Assembly (NCBI GenBank): GCA_026770025.1
Contig: JAMXDE010000004.1
Location: 992,001 to 1,056,000, forward strand
Direction of reading: 5' to 3'
DNA from: Craspedostauros australis
Taxonomy: Eukaryota; Bacillariophyta; Bacillariophyceae; Mastogloiales; Achnanthaceae
DNA: 64,000 nt
Each line of letters begins with the position of its first letter. Within the stretch, counting starts at the first letter, position 1. Positions 1 through 10,816 of the stretch are shown piece by piece. A program made the position numbers and the translations under genes. A model generated the notes under the pieces. That model saw only the letters and a program-made list of their open reading frames with translations. It was not told the DNA's origin and made no database searches.

Positions 1-1358
1 GTCTAGATCACAGCAGACTAGATGTACAAACCAAGAGCGGGCCAATGGCAGACGGAGTATGTGCTGAATGGTATTTCATCCAAGACAAAAAATGAAGCAT
101 TCGTCAAGAGAACCGAGCAACACAGGGGTCTTCTTCGAGGTCTTGCTCTCCTTTGTTTCCAAGACCGTGCCAGCCATGCACAAGACAAACGGTAGAAGAA
201 GGTCTCTGATGTATTAGTACATATGGATACGCCACTACCGATGGAACGGTGCGGGTCATTGTGGATCATGATGCAGCAAGAATACGAGTAAGATTATTGC
301 GACCATCGTGTAATAGCAGTTGCGCCAGGGCGCCGGTTCTGCACTCTCGTTTGTCTTTGGAATCCACGCAGGCGAGACCCGGTGCAATGAATGGACTAAC
401 TAGTTTATTTGTGATGTGAGATTGTCACCAACACAAGTGGTATGCGAGTAAAACCGTCCGACTAACAGAAATGATGGTCCACAGAACGGATGATCCGGAT
501 TTGTCGTGGCTCTATTCTGGTGTCGACTCGTCTAAACGAAGCACAAAGCAAGATCAAGGAGGGCAAACAATCCAAGTCCGGGTATAGATAGAATCGAATA
601 GGGGAACGGCGTGGTGGTTGCCGCGGATAGTTTTCATTGTCCACCTCAGCACAACAGATACGTGTCCTCTCTGCATTGTCATCTTCTCCTTGTGAAAGCT
701 ACTGGAGAGAGTATTGGTGTGATGGCACGAACTGATCAAACCAGGATCCTGTACATGTACATCATACGCAGATGTAATAGCACCATACATTCTGCACACG
801 TATTATAAGCGCTAAAGACACAAGCCACTGGGGTGTATGCCTTGGTCGTGATTTGTTCATACATCTTTGTCCATTCTGCTGCAAACGTGCATTGTGCCAT
901 CATTCATCTTGATCGTAACATCAGTATTTATGCACAGCACAGTCTTCATTTGTTCGCCACATCTTTCAGTTTTTGGAAGCAAAGGTGACGAAGGCAAGAG
1001 CAGAGCACGCAGAGCGCAGAGCAGAGCAACCAGGCTGGTCCGGAGTTGTGGAACCCACCCTTCGGCCACGCACACGGACGCGTTGAGCTGGTCACAACTC
1101 GCGTTCTCAGAACCCCTACAATGATGTCGCCCACGAACAGTGATGGCCACCATCACGTAGAAACCGCACCAATCGCGAAAGTTACCCATGTTGGTCTCGA
1201 TGCTGGGTCATCTCCTCACAATTTCAAAAGACACCAACGAAGCAACGCAAACGCAAACGCAACTTCACAGAAACCGTGCAGAAACTCCAAAGAAACCAAG
1301 ACACTCAAAGCCCATCATCGATAATCGCAAGCACCTCAGCAACATCACCACTACTAAC
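1..1358. other. No gene recognised; 5' flank of the U-box gene
   Basis: Both strands hold only short open frames without recognisable domains or sustained codon bias. The last 150 bases before 1359 are A/C-rich (runs of CAAACGCAAACGC and CACCACTACTAAC), which matches the leaders of other genes in the window and is probably the 5' untranslated region of the U-box gene. The 3' end of a gene lying to the left of the window cannot be excluded. Confidence 0.5.
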
Positions 1359-1637
1359 ATGTCCACTTCTACCAACGCTCGTCCCACCGCTTGCGGAAGC
1401 TCCCAGGCACAACCACCGGTCGACCTCATCTGCCCTTTAACAGGTCAACTCATGACACATCCAGTTGTCACTCGACATGGTATTCATTTCGAGAGAAATG
1501 CGATTCTCTCGTGGTTGGATGCCGGGCATGTTCATTGCCCAATAACGCTCAGATCCCTTCGTTCCTGCGATCTCACATTCGACGAGGAACATCAAGCCAG
1601 GGTCCAAGAATGGATGTCCTCGCACGGACATCAACTC

Positions 1638-1669
<32 letters not shown>

Positions 1670-2036
1670 AGAAGACACCCAGACACGGACGGCCGAATGC
1701 TCCAACAGAATTCTCCCAGAGCACCACAGTGCAGAACAACATCAGCAACAAGAACAACGAGGACAGTCAGATGGAATGATGGTTTCCGATCCAACTCGTG
1801 CGGACGCTTCCGCGCCAACCCACAAGCACGTCGCTATCGATCGATCATCGTCATGGACGACACCGGCAGCACCAAGCGTCTTGAATTCGTCCCAACTTGA
1901 ATTCCGGTGCAGCCCATCCAGCGTTGCCTCGCGGTTTGTGTGGCAGGACCATCCACTTGCATTTGATGGTCCAAAAATGACGGCGGGCGATCTGCTGGAT
2001 GTCTTGGATGACGTCGATGACATCCTCAACATGTGA
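1359..2036 (+). CDS. Small U-box domain protein, probable E3 ubiquitin ligase
   Basis: 225 residues. A U-box lies at about residues 20-80: it begins PPVDLICPLTGQLMTHPVV and continues with the G-x-x-FER-x-AI-x-x-W core and the CPIT turn. U-box proteins bind E2 enzymes through a RING-like fold without metal and pass ubiquitin to substrates. Diatoms have many short proteins in which this domain sits near the N terminus, as here. After the box come nine alanines coded by pure GCA, an acidic stretch, a long Gln/Ser/His-rich region without a domain and an acidic, hydrophobic end (DLLDVLDDVDDILNM). The first ATG of the conserved frame that follows the A/C-rich leader is at 1359. An in-frame start further upstream would only add leader-like residues. 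The substrate is unknown. The gene is a single exon. Confidence 0.85.
1638..1664 (+). repeat. (GCA)9 coding microsatellite
   Basis: Nine uninterrupted GCA triplets code a poly-alanine run just after the U-box, followed by GAA/GAC codons for an acidic run. Pure triplet runs of this kind are prone to length change between strains. Confidence 0.95.
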
Positions 2037-2476
2037 TGGGCCATCATCAAGACGGTAAAGTATGGCATGGTACTCGTCGGTGCCACCTCGACGCCAGCAC
2101 ACATACGTGTCCATACGATCGGCTCAAAAACAAAGGAGGTCCGCGATTTTGGCGCTCTCTGCAGCTTTCGACGTGGGGATTTTGATACAGCGACACCATT
2201 ACAATAGACAACATTTTTACTCTACTAGTGCCCGCTCGTGCAATGGTTCTTCACAACCTGCGATGGCCTCAATGCTTTGGCAGACGGGCGCTGATTGAGT
2301 GGAGACCCAAAGGACAGAGTATGAGTAACCGTAGATCGATGTATTGTGCGGTATTGGAATCGTATTATGTGTAATATTATCTATTGCTGAATCACATTAC
2401 GAGTACGTTGACTGTGCGCTGTATCATGTTCTATCTGTGGGTATTTGCAGTGGATTGGGACCAGTGAGGATGCCGC
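2037..2476. other. Convergent intergenic spacer
   Basis: Lies between the ends of two convergent genes, U-box (plus) and TVP38-like (minus). I see no gene. It should hold both 3' untranslated regions. No canonical AATAAA stands out. Confidence 0.6.
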
Positions 2477-3478
2477 TCAGGCGGATTGTTCTTGGCTGTT
2501 TGGCTGGGCTTCGATCTCGACTCCAGCTTCAGCGTCCTCCTCCTGGCCTTCCTGCTCGGCAACGACCTTGTTGAGCTCCGCCTTTGCGTAGTAGGATGTC
2601 AAAGCGATGGCGCCGATGCCGAAGATGACACCCACGATCACCACGATGATTGTCACCGTGGAATCACCTCCGCTGCCGGCAGAATCGGCCAACGATCCAG
2701 CAGAAGCGCCGAGGAAGACGTAGAGGATGGTGCCCGGAAGGATGGCGAACATGGCCCAGACGTACGACCAGAATCCGATGGCCGTGACGCCCGCGATGTA
2801 GTTGATGGCATTGAATGGGATGATGGGTGACAGTCGCAGCAACGCCATGATGCGGAATCCCTTCTCCTCGAGCGCTGCATCCAGGGCCTTGAAGAGCGTG
2901 TACTTGCTCGTCAGGGTGTTGCTGACCCAGTCGCGCAGCAGGAAACGGCCCAGCAGGAACGATGCGATGGCTCCCACGCTTGCTCCGATGAAGACCGCGA
3001 GGCTGCCGACGAGAACACCCACTCCCAATCCAAAGGCGTTGGCAAAGACGAATCCTGCCCCGAGTGTGAGGATGGATCCTGGGACGAAGAAGATGGTCGC
3101 GAATGTGTACACCAACATGAAGGCGAAGAATCCTCCCGTCGGATTGTCCTCGATCCATTCCAGGAACGATTCCAAGCCATCGCGGATGTAGCTGGTGGTC
3201 AGCGAATCCGCGATGACGAATACGACGAATCCGATCAAGAACAAGGCGATGATGACCTTCTTTGCGAAGTCGCCCTTGCTTGCGCTTTCCTCATCCGATG
3301 ATGCCGACGACGAATCCGCGTCGGTATTGCTGTCGTTGTCGTTGTCGCTGCTGTTGCCGTTGTCATTGGCGTTGTTGGAGGCAGCGGGCTTTTCCGAATC
3401 CATGTGTCCGGATGCCATCTCAAGATCCTCTTGGTGCATGTTGGATGATGGTTGCTGCATTTGTTCCTGGTCTGTCAT
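2477..3478 (-). CDS. TVP38/TMEM64 (VTT/SNARE-associated) family membrane protein
   Basis: 333 residues, one exon. The first 90 residues are hydrophilic and rich in Asn, Asp and Ser, ending in a Lys-containing stretch before a first membrane segment (VIIALFLIGFVVFVIADSL). The VTT domain follows: a re-entrant-type motif with FVPGSILTLGAGFVF, then a Gly-rich helix (GASVGAIASFLLGRFLLRDW), the signature LLRLSPIIPFNAINYIAG, and two more membrane segments. A short acidic tail closes the protein. Family members (yeast Tvp38, TMEM64/TMEM41B, bacterial DedA) sit in Golgi or ER membranes and are linked to lipid scrambling or trafficking. Which role applies here cannot be read from the sequence. ATG at 3478 is the first of the frame and follows a purine/pyrimidine-simple leader. 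Confidence 0.88.
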   Translation of the reverse strand: MTDQEQMQQPSSNMHQEDLEMASGHMDSEKPAASNNANDNGNSSDNDNDSNTDADSSSASSDEESASKGDFAKKVIIALFLIGFVVFVIADSLTTSYIRDGLESFLEWIEDNPTGGFFAFMLVYTFATIFFVPGSILTLGAGFVFANAFGLGVGVLVGSLAVFIGASVGAIASFLLGRFLLRDWVSNTLTSKYTLFKALDAALEEKGFRIMALLRLSPIIPFNAINYIAGVTAIGFWSYVWAMFAILPGTILYVFLGASAGSLADSAGSGGDSTVTIIVVIVGVIFGIGAIALTSYYAKAELNKVVAEQEGQEEDAEAGVEIEAQPNSQEQSA

Positions 3479-3986
3479 GTTGGTGTTGGTGTGAGTGTTA
3501 ATGTTAATGTTGGATGTTGATGATGTGAATTAGTGTGTTGTGGAGTTGCTTGGGTGCTGCAGTGTTGTGGTGTGATGATGTGATGGTGATGCGATTGCGA
3601 TTGCAGTTGTTCTTTGATGTGGATTTGTTTTTATGAGATTGATCAGGCATGTTCCACCCTTGGACATGAGATCCAAAGTACAATAGGAGACACTCTCTCG
3701 CAAACCACAACGACCGATGGACACGGTATATCCGCACCATACCACACTCTTGTGGATCTGCAACGCCGATGGCACAACCCTGATGCTGCAATACAGCGCA
3801 CGCGCGATCCACATCACAGGATGTTCTTGTCTGTGAGAGCGAAGATGCCCGAGACGTGAGGGAAACCTCACCGACGGCGATCTTTTTGTGGTTGGATGGT
3901 GCGCAGGCAGGAAGTTTGTTGTGTTCCTTGCGTTTTTGTGGGAACAGAAACCGCGCAAGCAACAAACAAGGAAGAAGAGAAAGACA
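3479..3986. other. Divergent promoter region
   Basis: Separates the TVP38-like gene (minus) from a possible small gene (plus). Directly upstream of 3478 is a GTTGGTGTTGGTGTGAGTG-type simple stretch, on the minus strand a CAACAC-rich leader. No other feature recognised. Confidence 0.5.
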
Positions 3987-4286
3987 ATGAAACACGATCG
4001 ATTCCCGCTTGTGATCATCGACGATGCGTCCAAGTCACGGGTACGACTCGAGGACAACTTCGATCAAATGGAGGTAAGCATGACTGAAATGGATTTGAAC
4101 ATGTTTCTGCCAGCGAAAAAGTGGCGGCCGAAATCAATCGATACAACTCGAGCGCACCCGTTGATGCAGCTGATCGTGAGGAGCTTTGGTACAGATGGGA
4201 TGGGATGGCAAGAAATGGCGCGGACATCACATGTGGACACCTGCGAGCAAAAGTGGGGTATCATCGCCACGCTCTCTCCAGAGTAG
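3987..4286 (+). CDS. Possible small hypothetical gene or first exon
   Basis: A 99-residue frame begins MKHDRFPLVIIDDASKSR after an A-rich leader like those of confirmed genes here (AAACAACAAACAAGGAAG). The first 28 codons favour C or G in the third position. A GGAG|GTAAGC splice donor lies at about 4070, so this may be a first exon whose partner I cannot identify, or only a chance frame. No domain is recognised. Kept because the leader and the codon use at the start resemble real genes. Confidence 0.25.
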   Translation: MKHDRFPLVIIDDASKSRVRLEDNFDQMEVSMTEMDLNMFLPAKKWRPKSIDTTRAHPLMQLIVRSFGTDGMGWQEMARTSHVDTCEQKWGIIATLSPE

Positions 4287-5103
4287 CGAAGCTGTGATCT
4301 CCCAGCGATGATCATCGTTGCGACGGTGATCTACCACACAAGTACGCTGAACCAGCAGTAGTGGTTGGATGCTGTCCACATCAATCATCGTCGGGAACGC
4401 TTCAGCGGAACAAGAGGAGCTACTGCACGAGAGACGATGACACCTTGGGTGAGGGGACAGCAGTGTATCTATGTTGACCGCAGCGTGCGACTGTGCCGAT
4501 GTGATTGGCGGTAGTCTTCCCGCGCAACATGAACACCGCCCAACACTCAAGCTGGTCGCGAATTCGTCAGTGAGTTGGCACATGCGTTCCCTCTGCGGTG
4601 ATGCGTCCCCCAAACATTCCCGCAAGAAGCTGCTCGGCCAGCCCCATTGAACTCGAATATTCACCGCAGTACGCTCTTCAGTCTCGAATTGGTGTTCAGC
4701 TTTGCGGTATCAGTGGAAGAGATACCGCGTGCGCAAGTTTCATGAATGACGTCCGCATTGCATGGACGGAGGAACATGATACCCCCTGGAAGAGAATGAG
4801 ACGCAGTCAGTTGATGCGGATGTAGTCGAGCGCTCTGGAGGGCCGTGGAATGATTGGGAAGCCCGTCGCTTCCTGGGAAGACACTGCGCGGTTGGAATCG
4901 CATCATCCGGAACATGCCGATGGTCAAATCTCCAATGGATCATTGCGCGTATTTTCCAGCAGTGTCCGTCCCCATACATTCATGTCTACCAATGCATTCA
5001 TGTGTGATGGCAAATTCATTTGTGCAAATTGACAGCGCAGATGCAAAACGTTGATGTGCTTATCAGAGCCTCGCTTCTTGTCTTTACGAAAGAACCATCG
5101 TAA
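4287..5103. other. No gene recognised
   Basis: Only short overlapping frames on both strands. No domain, RNA gene or repeat seen. The right end should contain the 3' untranslated region of the MaoC-like gene. Confidence 0.5.
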
Positions 5104-6168
5104 TCACTCTTTGATTGCATACGCGGTCGGCAGCCACACCTTGGCCGAACCTCGCACCAAGATATCGTCTTGCAATTTTGTCGGAGCGCCGACATCAGCT
5201 CTATCCTCCTGTTCTGCCAACCCTCCGCGATCATCTGGGCTCAATACAGCCTCTACACCATCCCCGTTCTCATGCTGATCGTTTCCAGCCTCGATGATGT
5301 GAGATGTTTCACAACCCGTATCGCCGTCTTCATCATCCGGCAGCACCCTACCATCCTCCAACCTCCGAACGGTAGTGGTACATTGGACCAGCAACCCACC
5401 ACCAGGTGCACTCCGAAACCGTTCGATATCGACGCGTCCGACCACGATATCACCAACATACGCTGGCTTGACAAAATCAAGAGATTGCTTCAAGTACACG
5501 GCGCCAGGCGCAAGATTCGCGAATATGCTGGAGAACATGCTCGAGAGCATGATGCCGTGCACAATGGGCACAGTCCGTTGCTTCGTCTCGTCCAAGCGTA
5601 GAAAGCCCATGTCCACATGACGTTGCAGTCTTCGCCGATCGATAATTTCATCAGCATCAACCTCGTTGTTGTTGCTGACATCCCACTGCATGCTTTGATG
5701 CAAGATGTTTTGATCATCGATCAATCGGCCAAATGCCCGCACGTCCTGCTCCAGATAGCGGCGTTGGACCTTTTGAGGAGAGCGGAGGTTTGGGTCGGCG
5801 GTTACCCAAGTGATGTCACGAAAGAATAGTAGGGAAAACACTTGCATTGGGTGAGTGCGCTGTGGCTTCAAATCCGGACAGAATGAAAGCAACAATCACA
5901 TGGCACTCACCTCCGCGAATTGACCAACAACAAGGCCCTCACCATGCTCTGGAATCGTCCCAACGATCTTTGCGCTCACGGATGACATCATCCTGACCAA
6001 GTTCTTGCGTTTGTGCATGTTCGTGCATCCAGATGTTGCAACGCTGGGCTCCAAGCATCGCTGAGAACCACAGTGGCTACTTCTGGAGAGAGATCGAGCC
6101 AGCCGACACGTGATGCGAAACCGGCGGCTACTGGACCTGAAGGACTGAGACAACCACGCTATTTTCAT
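5104..6168 (-). CDS. MaoC-like (R)-enoyl-CoA hydratase / hotdog protein, two exons, probable mitochondrial targeting
   Basis: Exons 6168-5911 and 5859-5104, joined across a 51-bp phase-0 intron (GTGAGT at 5910, CACAG ending at 5860), give 337 residues. The first 60 residues are rich in Arg and Ser and lack acids (MKIAWLSQSFRSSSRRF), as in a mitochondrial presequence. The MaoC hotdog core follows: DV-x-x-FG-x-L-x-DDQN-x-LH with the catalytic pair Asp135 and His140 of the hydratase-2 motif, then VPIVHGIMLSSMFSSIFA, the hot-dog helix and its Gly turn. The conserved start of the fold (AKIVGTIPEHGEGL) lies in exon 1, which supports the join. An acidic insert of about 50 residues sits before the last strand (VRGSAKVWLP). 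Such enzymes hydrate trans-2-enoyl thioesters in beta-oxidation or mitochondrial fatty acid synthesis. A dehydratase of the HTD2 type is an alternative. Confidence 0.75.
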
Positions 6169-8796
6169 ATCTATACTCGTGAGTATGGGAGGGACGGCAA
6201 AGCACGGCACGGTGGAGGGTGGAGTGTGGATGCGCCAGTTGCGATGCTGTCGCCTTGCGCAGGGCTGATCTTGTGATGCCTCCTTGTCATTTTTGATGCG
6301 CCAACGTGTTGATGTCTTTGTCGAAACGTGGGTTCTATTGGAGCTCAGGGAATGCATCCTTTTCAGCAAATCCTGGATTTGATGACACAGTCTCCGACTC
6401 AATGGACTACATGGCTTGCGATGAGTTGTGAATTCATGATCGAGATGTGGGTGCCATTTCAGGATGTTGAAGCTGAGGAGAGGAGCTGGTGGATTGCGAT
6501 CTATGGATTGGGGCAGGACAAGCAAAGCAGGCTGTGGATGTCCACTCGCAATCGCAGCGCATCAGCCCTGTGAATGCATTGTTTCACCTATCGCTGATTG
6601 GTCTCGCATCACTCGATCGGCTGTCGGTGCGGGGGAGGATTTTGAGATCTTAGCTGTGTTCGCGGTTTCGGCCATACACTCTTGGCGAGTCCCTCTCTCA
6701 CCACTCTGCACAGTCATTTCGTTCTTTCGGAGACGGCAAGCAGGAAGTCTGCAGGGGAGACTGCATTTGATGAAATGCTCAGGGTGAGAAGGATCTCCCT
6801 TCTTCGTATTCCTTGTTCCAAGGGGGAGGGCCAATACCGTACAGACTTCGCAGGATGTCATAGATGTTGGCCCTGGAGAGGAGAAAGATGAAATGGATTT
6901 TGGTGGGGGGTGACGAATGCTCACTTCTCCTCATCCTATTCGCTTCAACCGGGGACTGCTCAATTGGTATTCGTACTCCTGCGATGTGTGGGTGCGTGGA
7001 GCGGGTACTGGGCTACTTGGAAAACGGAGACTCGAAGAGGTAGGCACTTCTTCATCTCACCACCTCACCCGATCCTCTTTGGAGGAGATATCCAAAGGTG
7101 TATTCGTACGCCACATGCTCGGGAGTCAAGTATAGCAGCTCGTACAGCATTCATTCGAGATTTCAACGTGTTCCTCATGAACCATCCTTGAACAGCCCAA
7201 TCTACCACACTTTCGATTCGTTCGCACTGGTGCCTGAGACTTTCAGGAGTTCCTCTTCCGTCTTTCCGTGTGCGTGTATCATCCTCCAGTCCTTGGCAGT
7301 GACGGGGATTGATCCTCTGTACAATACTCGTGGCTCATACCACGTAGAAAAGTGATACTCTATCATTGTGCCGGCTCACCAGACTTTTAGGCCACACCTC
7401 GCGCATGTGGATGTGCCAGGAACTACCTCGTCACCCACTGAGGTGAGGTGACGTGAGGCGAGGTCATGCGATGTCTCCAGTCAACGAAGACCCGGGCGAA
7501 TACCGTATGTGATCCCTGCGTGATCATTCTGCGCTCCGGAACGGTGGGTGGTGTCACCAATTGCAACTCCCACGCAACCAACTCTATCCGCTCGTTCTCC
7601 ATTCCGCTTTTTTCGCCTGGGTCTTTTGGTTCGTGAAGTGGACACTCGATGAAAAGTCACGGACGGCAGCGTGTACCGTAGGGGGCGGGTAAAGCTGAAT
7701 ATCCCTTCGATGGTTCTGGCTATTCCAAGGCGTAGTGGAGAACTGTTTGAGGTGACAAAATGAAGTGACGCAGATCTGTGCTTACTCGAGGTGGCTTAAG
7801 ATACAGTGATCAAAGTCATAGACTGGAGAGAGCGGACTCTCTAAGTTGTCTCTTTTTGCGAAACGAGAAAGGTGATTCATGTCACCTCAGCAGAGCACCA
7901 TCGTCGATTCTTTGTGTCAGTCCTCGTTGGGTGGACACACTCATGGGTACGTGTAGAAGTGGGCGCGTTGTTTGGATTGGATCCAGAGAGTTCAAGTACA
8001 TGCATTCGCGGTGGTGTGTGCATTCTGCGCTTCTGTGAACCCAGGGTGCATCTACGAATACTCGCCCTCGTCGCGGATCGGCGACGAACCCTCCTTCGGA
8101 GAAAGGCGAACACGGATTGTGTGTCTGAGACGGATACGAGCCTTTTTGTACTTTTGACACTCGCTTCTTTTTGCTGGGCAATAACGTTTCGCCAAAGCAG
8201 CTGCAAACGTGAATGATCCTTCGCCCCTCGCCACATCCAAAATGACCCAAGACATATCCACTTTTGGGAGATCACAAGCGACGGCAACGCTTGAGCGCAC
8301 ATGGGGCTTCCTTCTCTGTGCTGTGCTCTGGGGCGAGAGAAAGTCAGCAACCACCAATCAGCCGAAGTCCAAACTGCGGCCGCAACGACTACTCCACGAG
8401 CTGCCTCACATCATCTGGCTTTCTCAGATCCACCAGACTTCTTCGATTTCAGCAGAATTAGTGGCAGAGCATGTGAACACCAGTACTCAAGATATCTGCG
8501 CATCCGTAAGCAGACTTGTGATACCTGGTGCATTGAACGCTGGTCGACAACGAAATGAATCGGAGGCAACAGTCGCAGCCGCACTCACATTCGCACACGC
8601 TCATCGACCCATCGGAAGAGTCTGAGAAACAGCGCATAAAAAGAAGCACCATCCAAACTCAAACTCGTGAAGTATCACAATCACAATCACAATCACAATC
8701 ACAACGTCGACACGAACACACACAGCGAAGGATCCTCACGAGACTCCTCTCACAAAACACAAGTACAACCGCCGACTCAAACCCTCGAACACAGCA
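6169..8796. other. Long gene-poor stretch
   Basis: About 2.6 kb in which no open frame shows a domain. Short direct repeats of GAGGTGACGTGAG type lie near 7440-7465. A (TCACAA)5 run at 8675-8704 falls in the leader of the gene starting at 8797. A gene with several small exons cannot be ruled out, but I see no supporting splice pattern. Confidence 0.5.
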
Positions 8797-9777
8797 ATGT
8801 TGCCAACAACGAAAGCTGACCCACAACACGGGAAAGAAGCCATGCAGGAAGCATCATTTCTCAATGATCGAGGTATCGAGCAGCTCCAACGAGGCAACGA
8901 GGCCAAGGCTGTGGACTGTTTCGTTGCATCCCTCGGCATCCTCAAGAGCCTCTTGACGAGCTCAGCATGCCCAACGAACTATGGGCGGTCAGATCCTTCG
9001 GCATACAGCAATGGCATGATCTGCGACCCTGAACAGCCAACTAATGAGGATGGGCACAATTCTGGATTGTATCCAAGTCAGCATGGAGGTGTGCTCTTCT
9101 CCTTCTATGCTGCCACGCCATCGAGGCACACGGAATGCTCCATGGAAAGCAAGACGCTCTCCCAGAAGGGACAAGCACAGGATCCTCGCGGACCAGGACA
9201 CGACGATCAGATTATGGAGAGCCTGCTACGATTTTCACCACATACCATCCACTCCGATCCGTCCCCTTTCGCGCCACAGCAGGAGCAACAGGTGAGTTGG
9301 GAGCCGGATGATCTGCGATTGATCACGGCGTGCATTATTTACAATACGGCCGTTGTCTACCATCTCAAGTTTTGCAACGCAACAGCGGTGGCCAGCACGA
9401 GTCCGAACGGCTCCGAAACCTTTGTGTTGCGAAAGGCTCAACAGCTCTACGACAAGTCATGTGCCGTGCTGCAAAGCATAACGCAAGGCGGTCCTTCGGA
9501 GCATCCGCAAGGAATGCATCGAACCCAGTTGGACAGCAACCATGCTGCCACCATGCGGACGTTCCAGATGCTGCTGATGCACAACACGTCTTACATCAAA
9601 TACCAGATCGGGGACATCGATGCATCGAGACAAGATTTTGAACGGTTGTCGTCGTTGTTGAAGGCGCTCCTGCTGCAACAGTCGCCGCCAATGTTGGAGG
9701 TCCACGAAATGAACAAGATGCTGATGAACATCATGCTGATGCAGCACATGAACATAGTTGCCGCCGCCGCAGGTTAG
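8797..9777 (+). CDS. Hypothetical protein with TPR-like helical repeats
   Basis: 326 residues, one exon, ATG at 8797 after an A/C-rich leader. The N-terminal segment FLNDRGIEQLQRGNEAKAVDCFVASLGILK has the spacing of one tetratricopeptide unit (G and A at the helix contacts). A second helical pair, LITACIIYNTAVVYHLKF and AQQLYDKSCAVLQSI, and a third, TSYIKYQIGDIDASRQDFERLSSLLKAL, fit further TPR-like units. In between is a low-complexity loop of about 90 residues. The architecture (short protein, one clear TPR unit, then a repeated N-x-A-x-x-Y/H pair) is one I associate with diatom proteins of unknown role. Probably a protein-protein adaptor; no enzymatic motif. The C terminus is Met-rich (MNKMLMNIMLMQHMN). 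Confidence 0.7.
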   Translation: MLPTTKADPQHGKEAMQEASFLNDRGIEQLQRGNEAKAVDCFVASLGILKSLLTSSACPTNYGRSDPSAYSNGMICDPEQPTNEDGHNSGLYPSQHGGVLFSFYAATPSRHTECSMESKTLSQKGQAQDPRGPGHDDQIMESLLRFSPHTIHSDPSPFAPQQEQQVSWEPDDLRLITACIIYNTAVVYHLKFCNATAVASTSPNGSETFVLRKAQQLYDKSCAVLQSITQGGPSEHPQGMHRTQLDSNHAATMRTFQMLLMHNTSYIKYQIGDIDASRQDFERLSSLLKALLLQQSPPMLEVHEMNKMLMNIMLMQHMNIVAAAAG

Positions 9778-10816
9778 GCGAGGATTCACAGGCAAGTTTC
9801 GAAATTCCATTTTATTCTAAATTAACAGATCCAGGATTTTTCGAAACACACACAGCAGTGGTAGTGCGGCGATGTTTGTATGTAACATTGGATGCAGGAG
9901 GACATGGCATCGTGAATAGAACAAAGTGAGGAATGTATAACACCACACGAGGTCTGAGGAAGATGAGACGCAACGTATTGGGCAACGTATTCGTACTCTG
10001 GTCTTGATGTCTCGCTTCAGTACGTGTTGCCACCCTGGAGAAAGTGGCCCCGCACCACGGGGCCTCTTGTTGTCCAGGTTCGTTGTTCTGTTGACGAGTG
10101 GGGACTGCATTGGGCATGCTTGGGGAGTGCAAGTGGTGGCGAGGCATGCGATGGCGAGCGTATGGATCAGTTGGGACATGGCGCGAAGTCATTTGTCCCA
10201 ACGCTGACCGGCGCAGCAGTTTGTGGGGATCGGGAGCGCATCCCATTCTCGTGAAGGACCAGCAGAGTCATGAGAAAGACACAGTGGGTGATTTTCGGAG
10301 TGTGGGCAGATACGAGTACTGTTGGGCAAAGAGGTACTGTTGTGTTGGTATTGCCAGATCTTGTGCCAAACAAGAGAGAGAGAAACGATGACGAGAGCGA
10401 TGACGAGAGTGATGGTAGCAGCGACGACGAAGATCACAATGATGTCAACAAGCAAAAGGCAAACTCACGCACAATCTGTGGCACTCTTCCATGCCGGCAA
10501 ACGGGTGCTCGTGTCGCCCACAGAGAGCTTCTTTTGTTCTCCTCGTACGAGTAAGTTTGTCGCCTAATGTTTTTTTTTAATTTTTGCGCTTACTGTTCCA
10601 TCAGGAGATACCACCGGAGCGTGACAAGGGTGCGCACCGTGCTACTGTGCCCGGTTTTCGTCCAAAAGCAAATCGGCAAAGGCGAGGCCTACGCGGCGTC
10701 GTTGCCTCCCATCGCAATTGTTGGGATCGATGTTGTGACACGAAGCGCTGGAGGATGCGAGGGCGGATTTGGGTGCTAGCACGATTTGCACAAGGACACG
10801 ATGCGCTGTACCCTGC
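9778..10816. other. Convergent intergenic spacer
   Basis: Between the ends of the TPR-like gene (plus) and the ankyrin gene (minus). No gene recognised. Contains a GAGAGAGAAACGATGACGAGAG purine-rich stretch near 10371 and one copy of the TACGAGTA 8-mer at 10311. Confidence 0.5.
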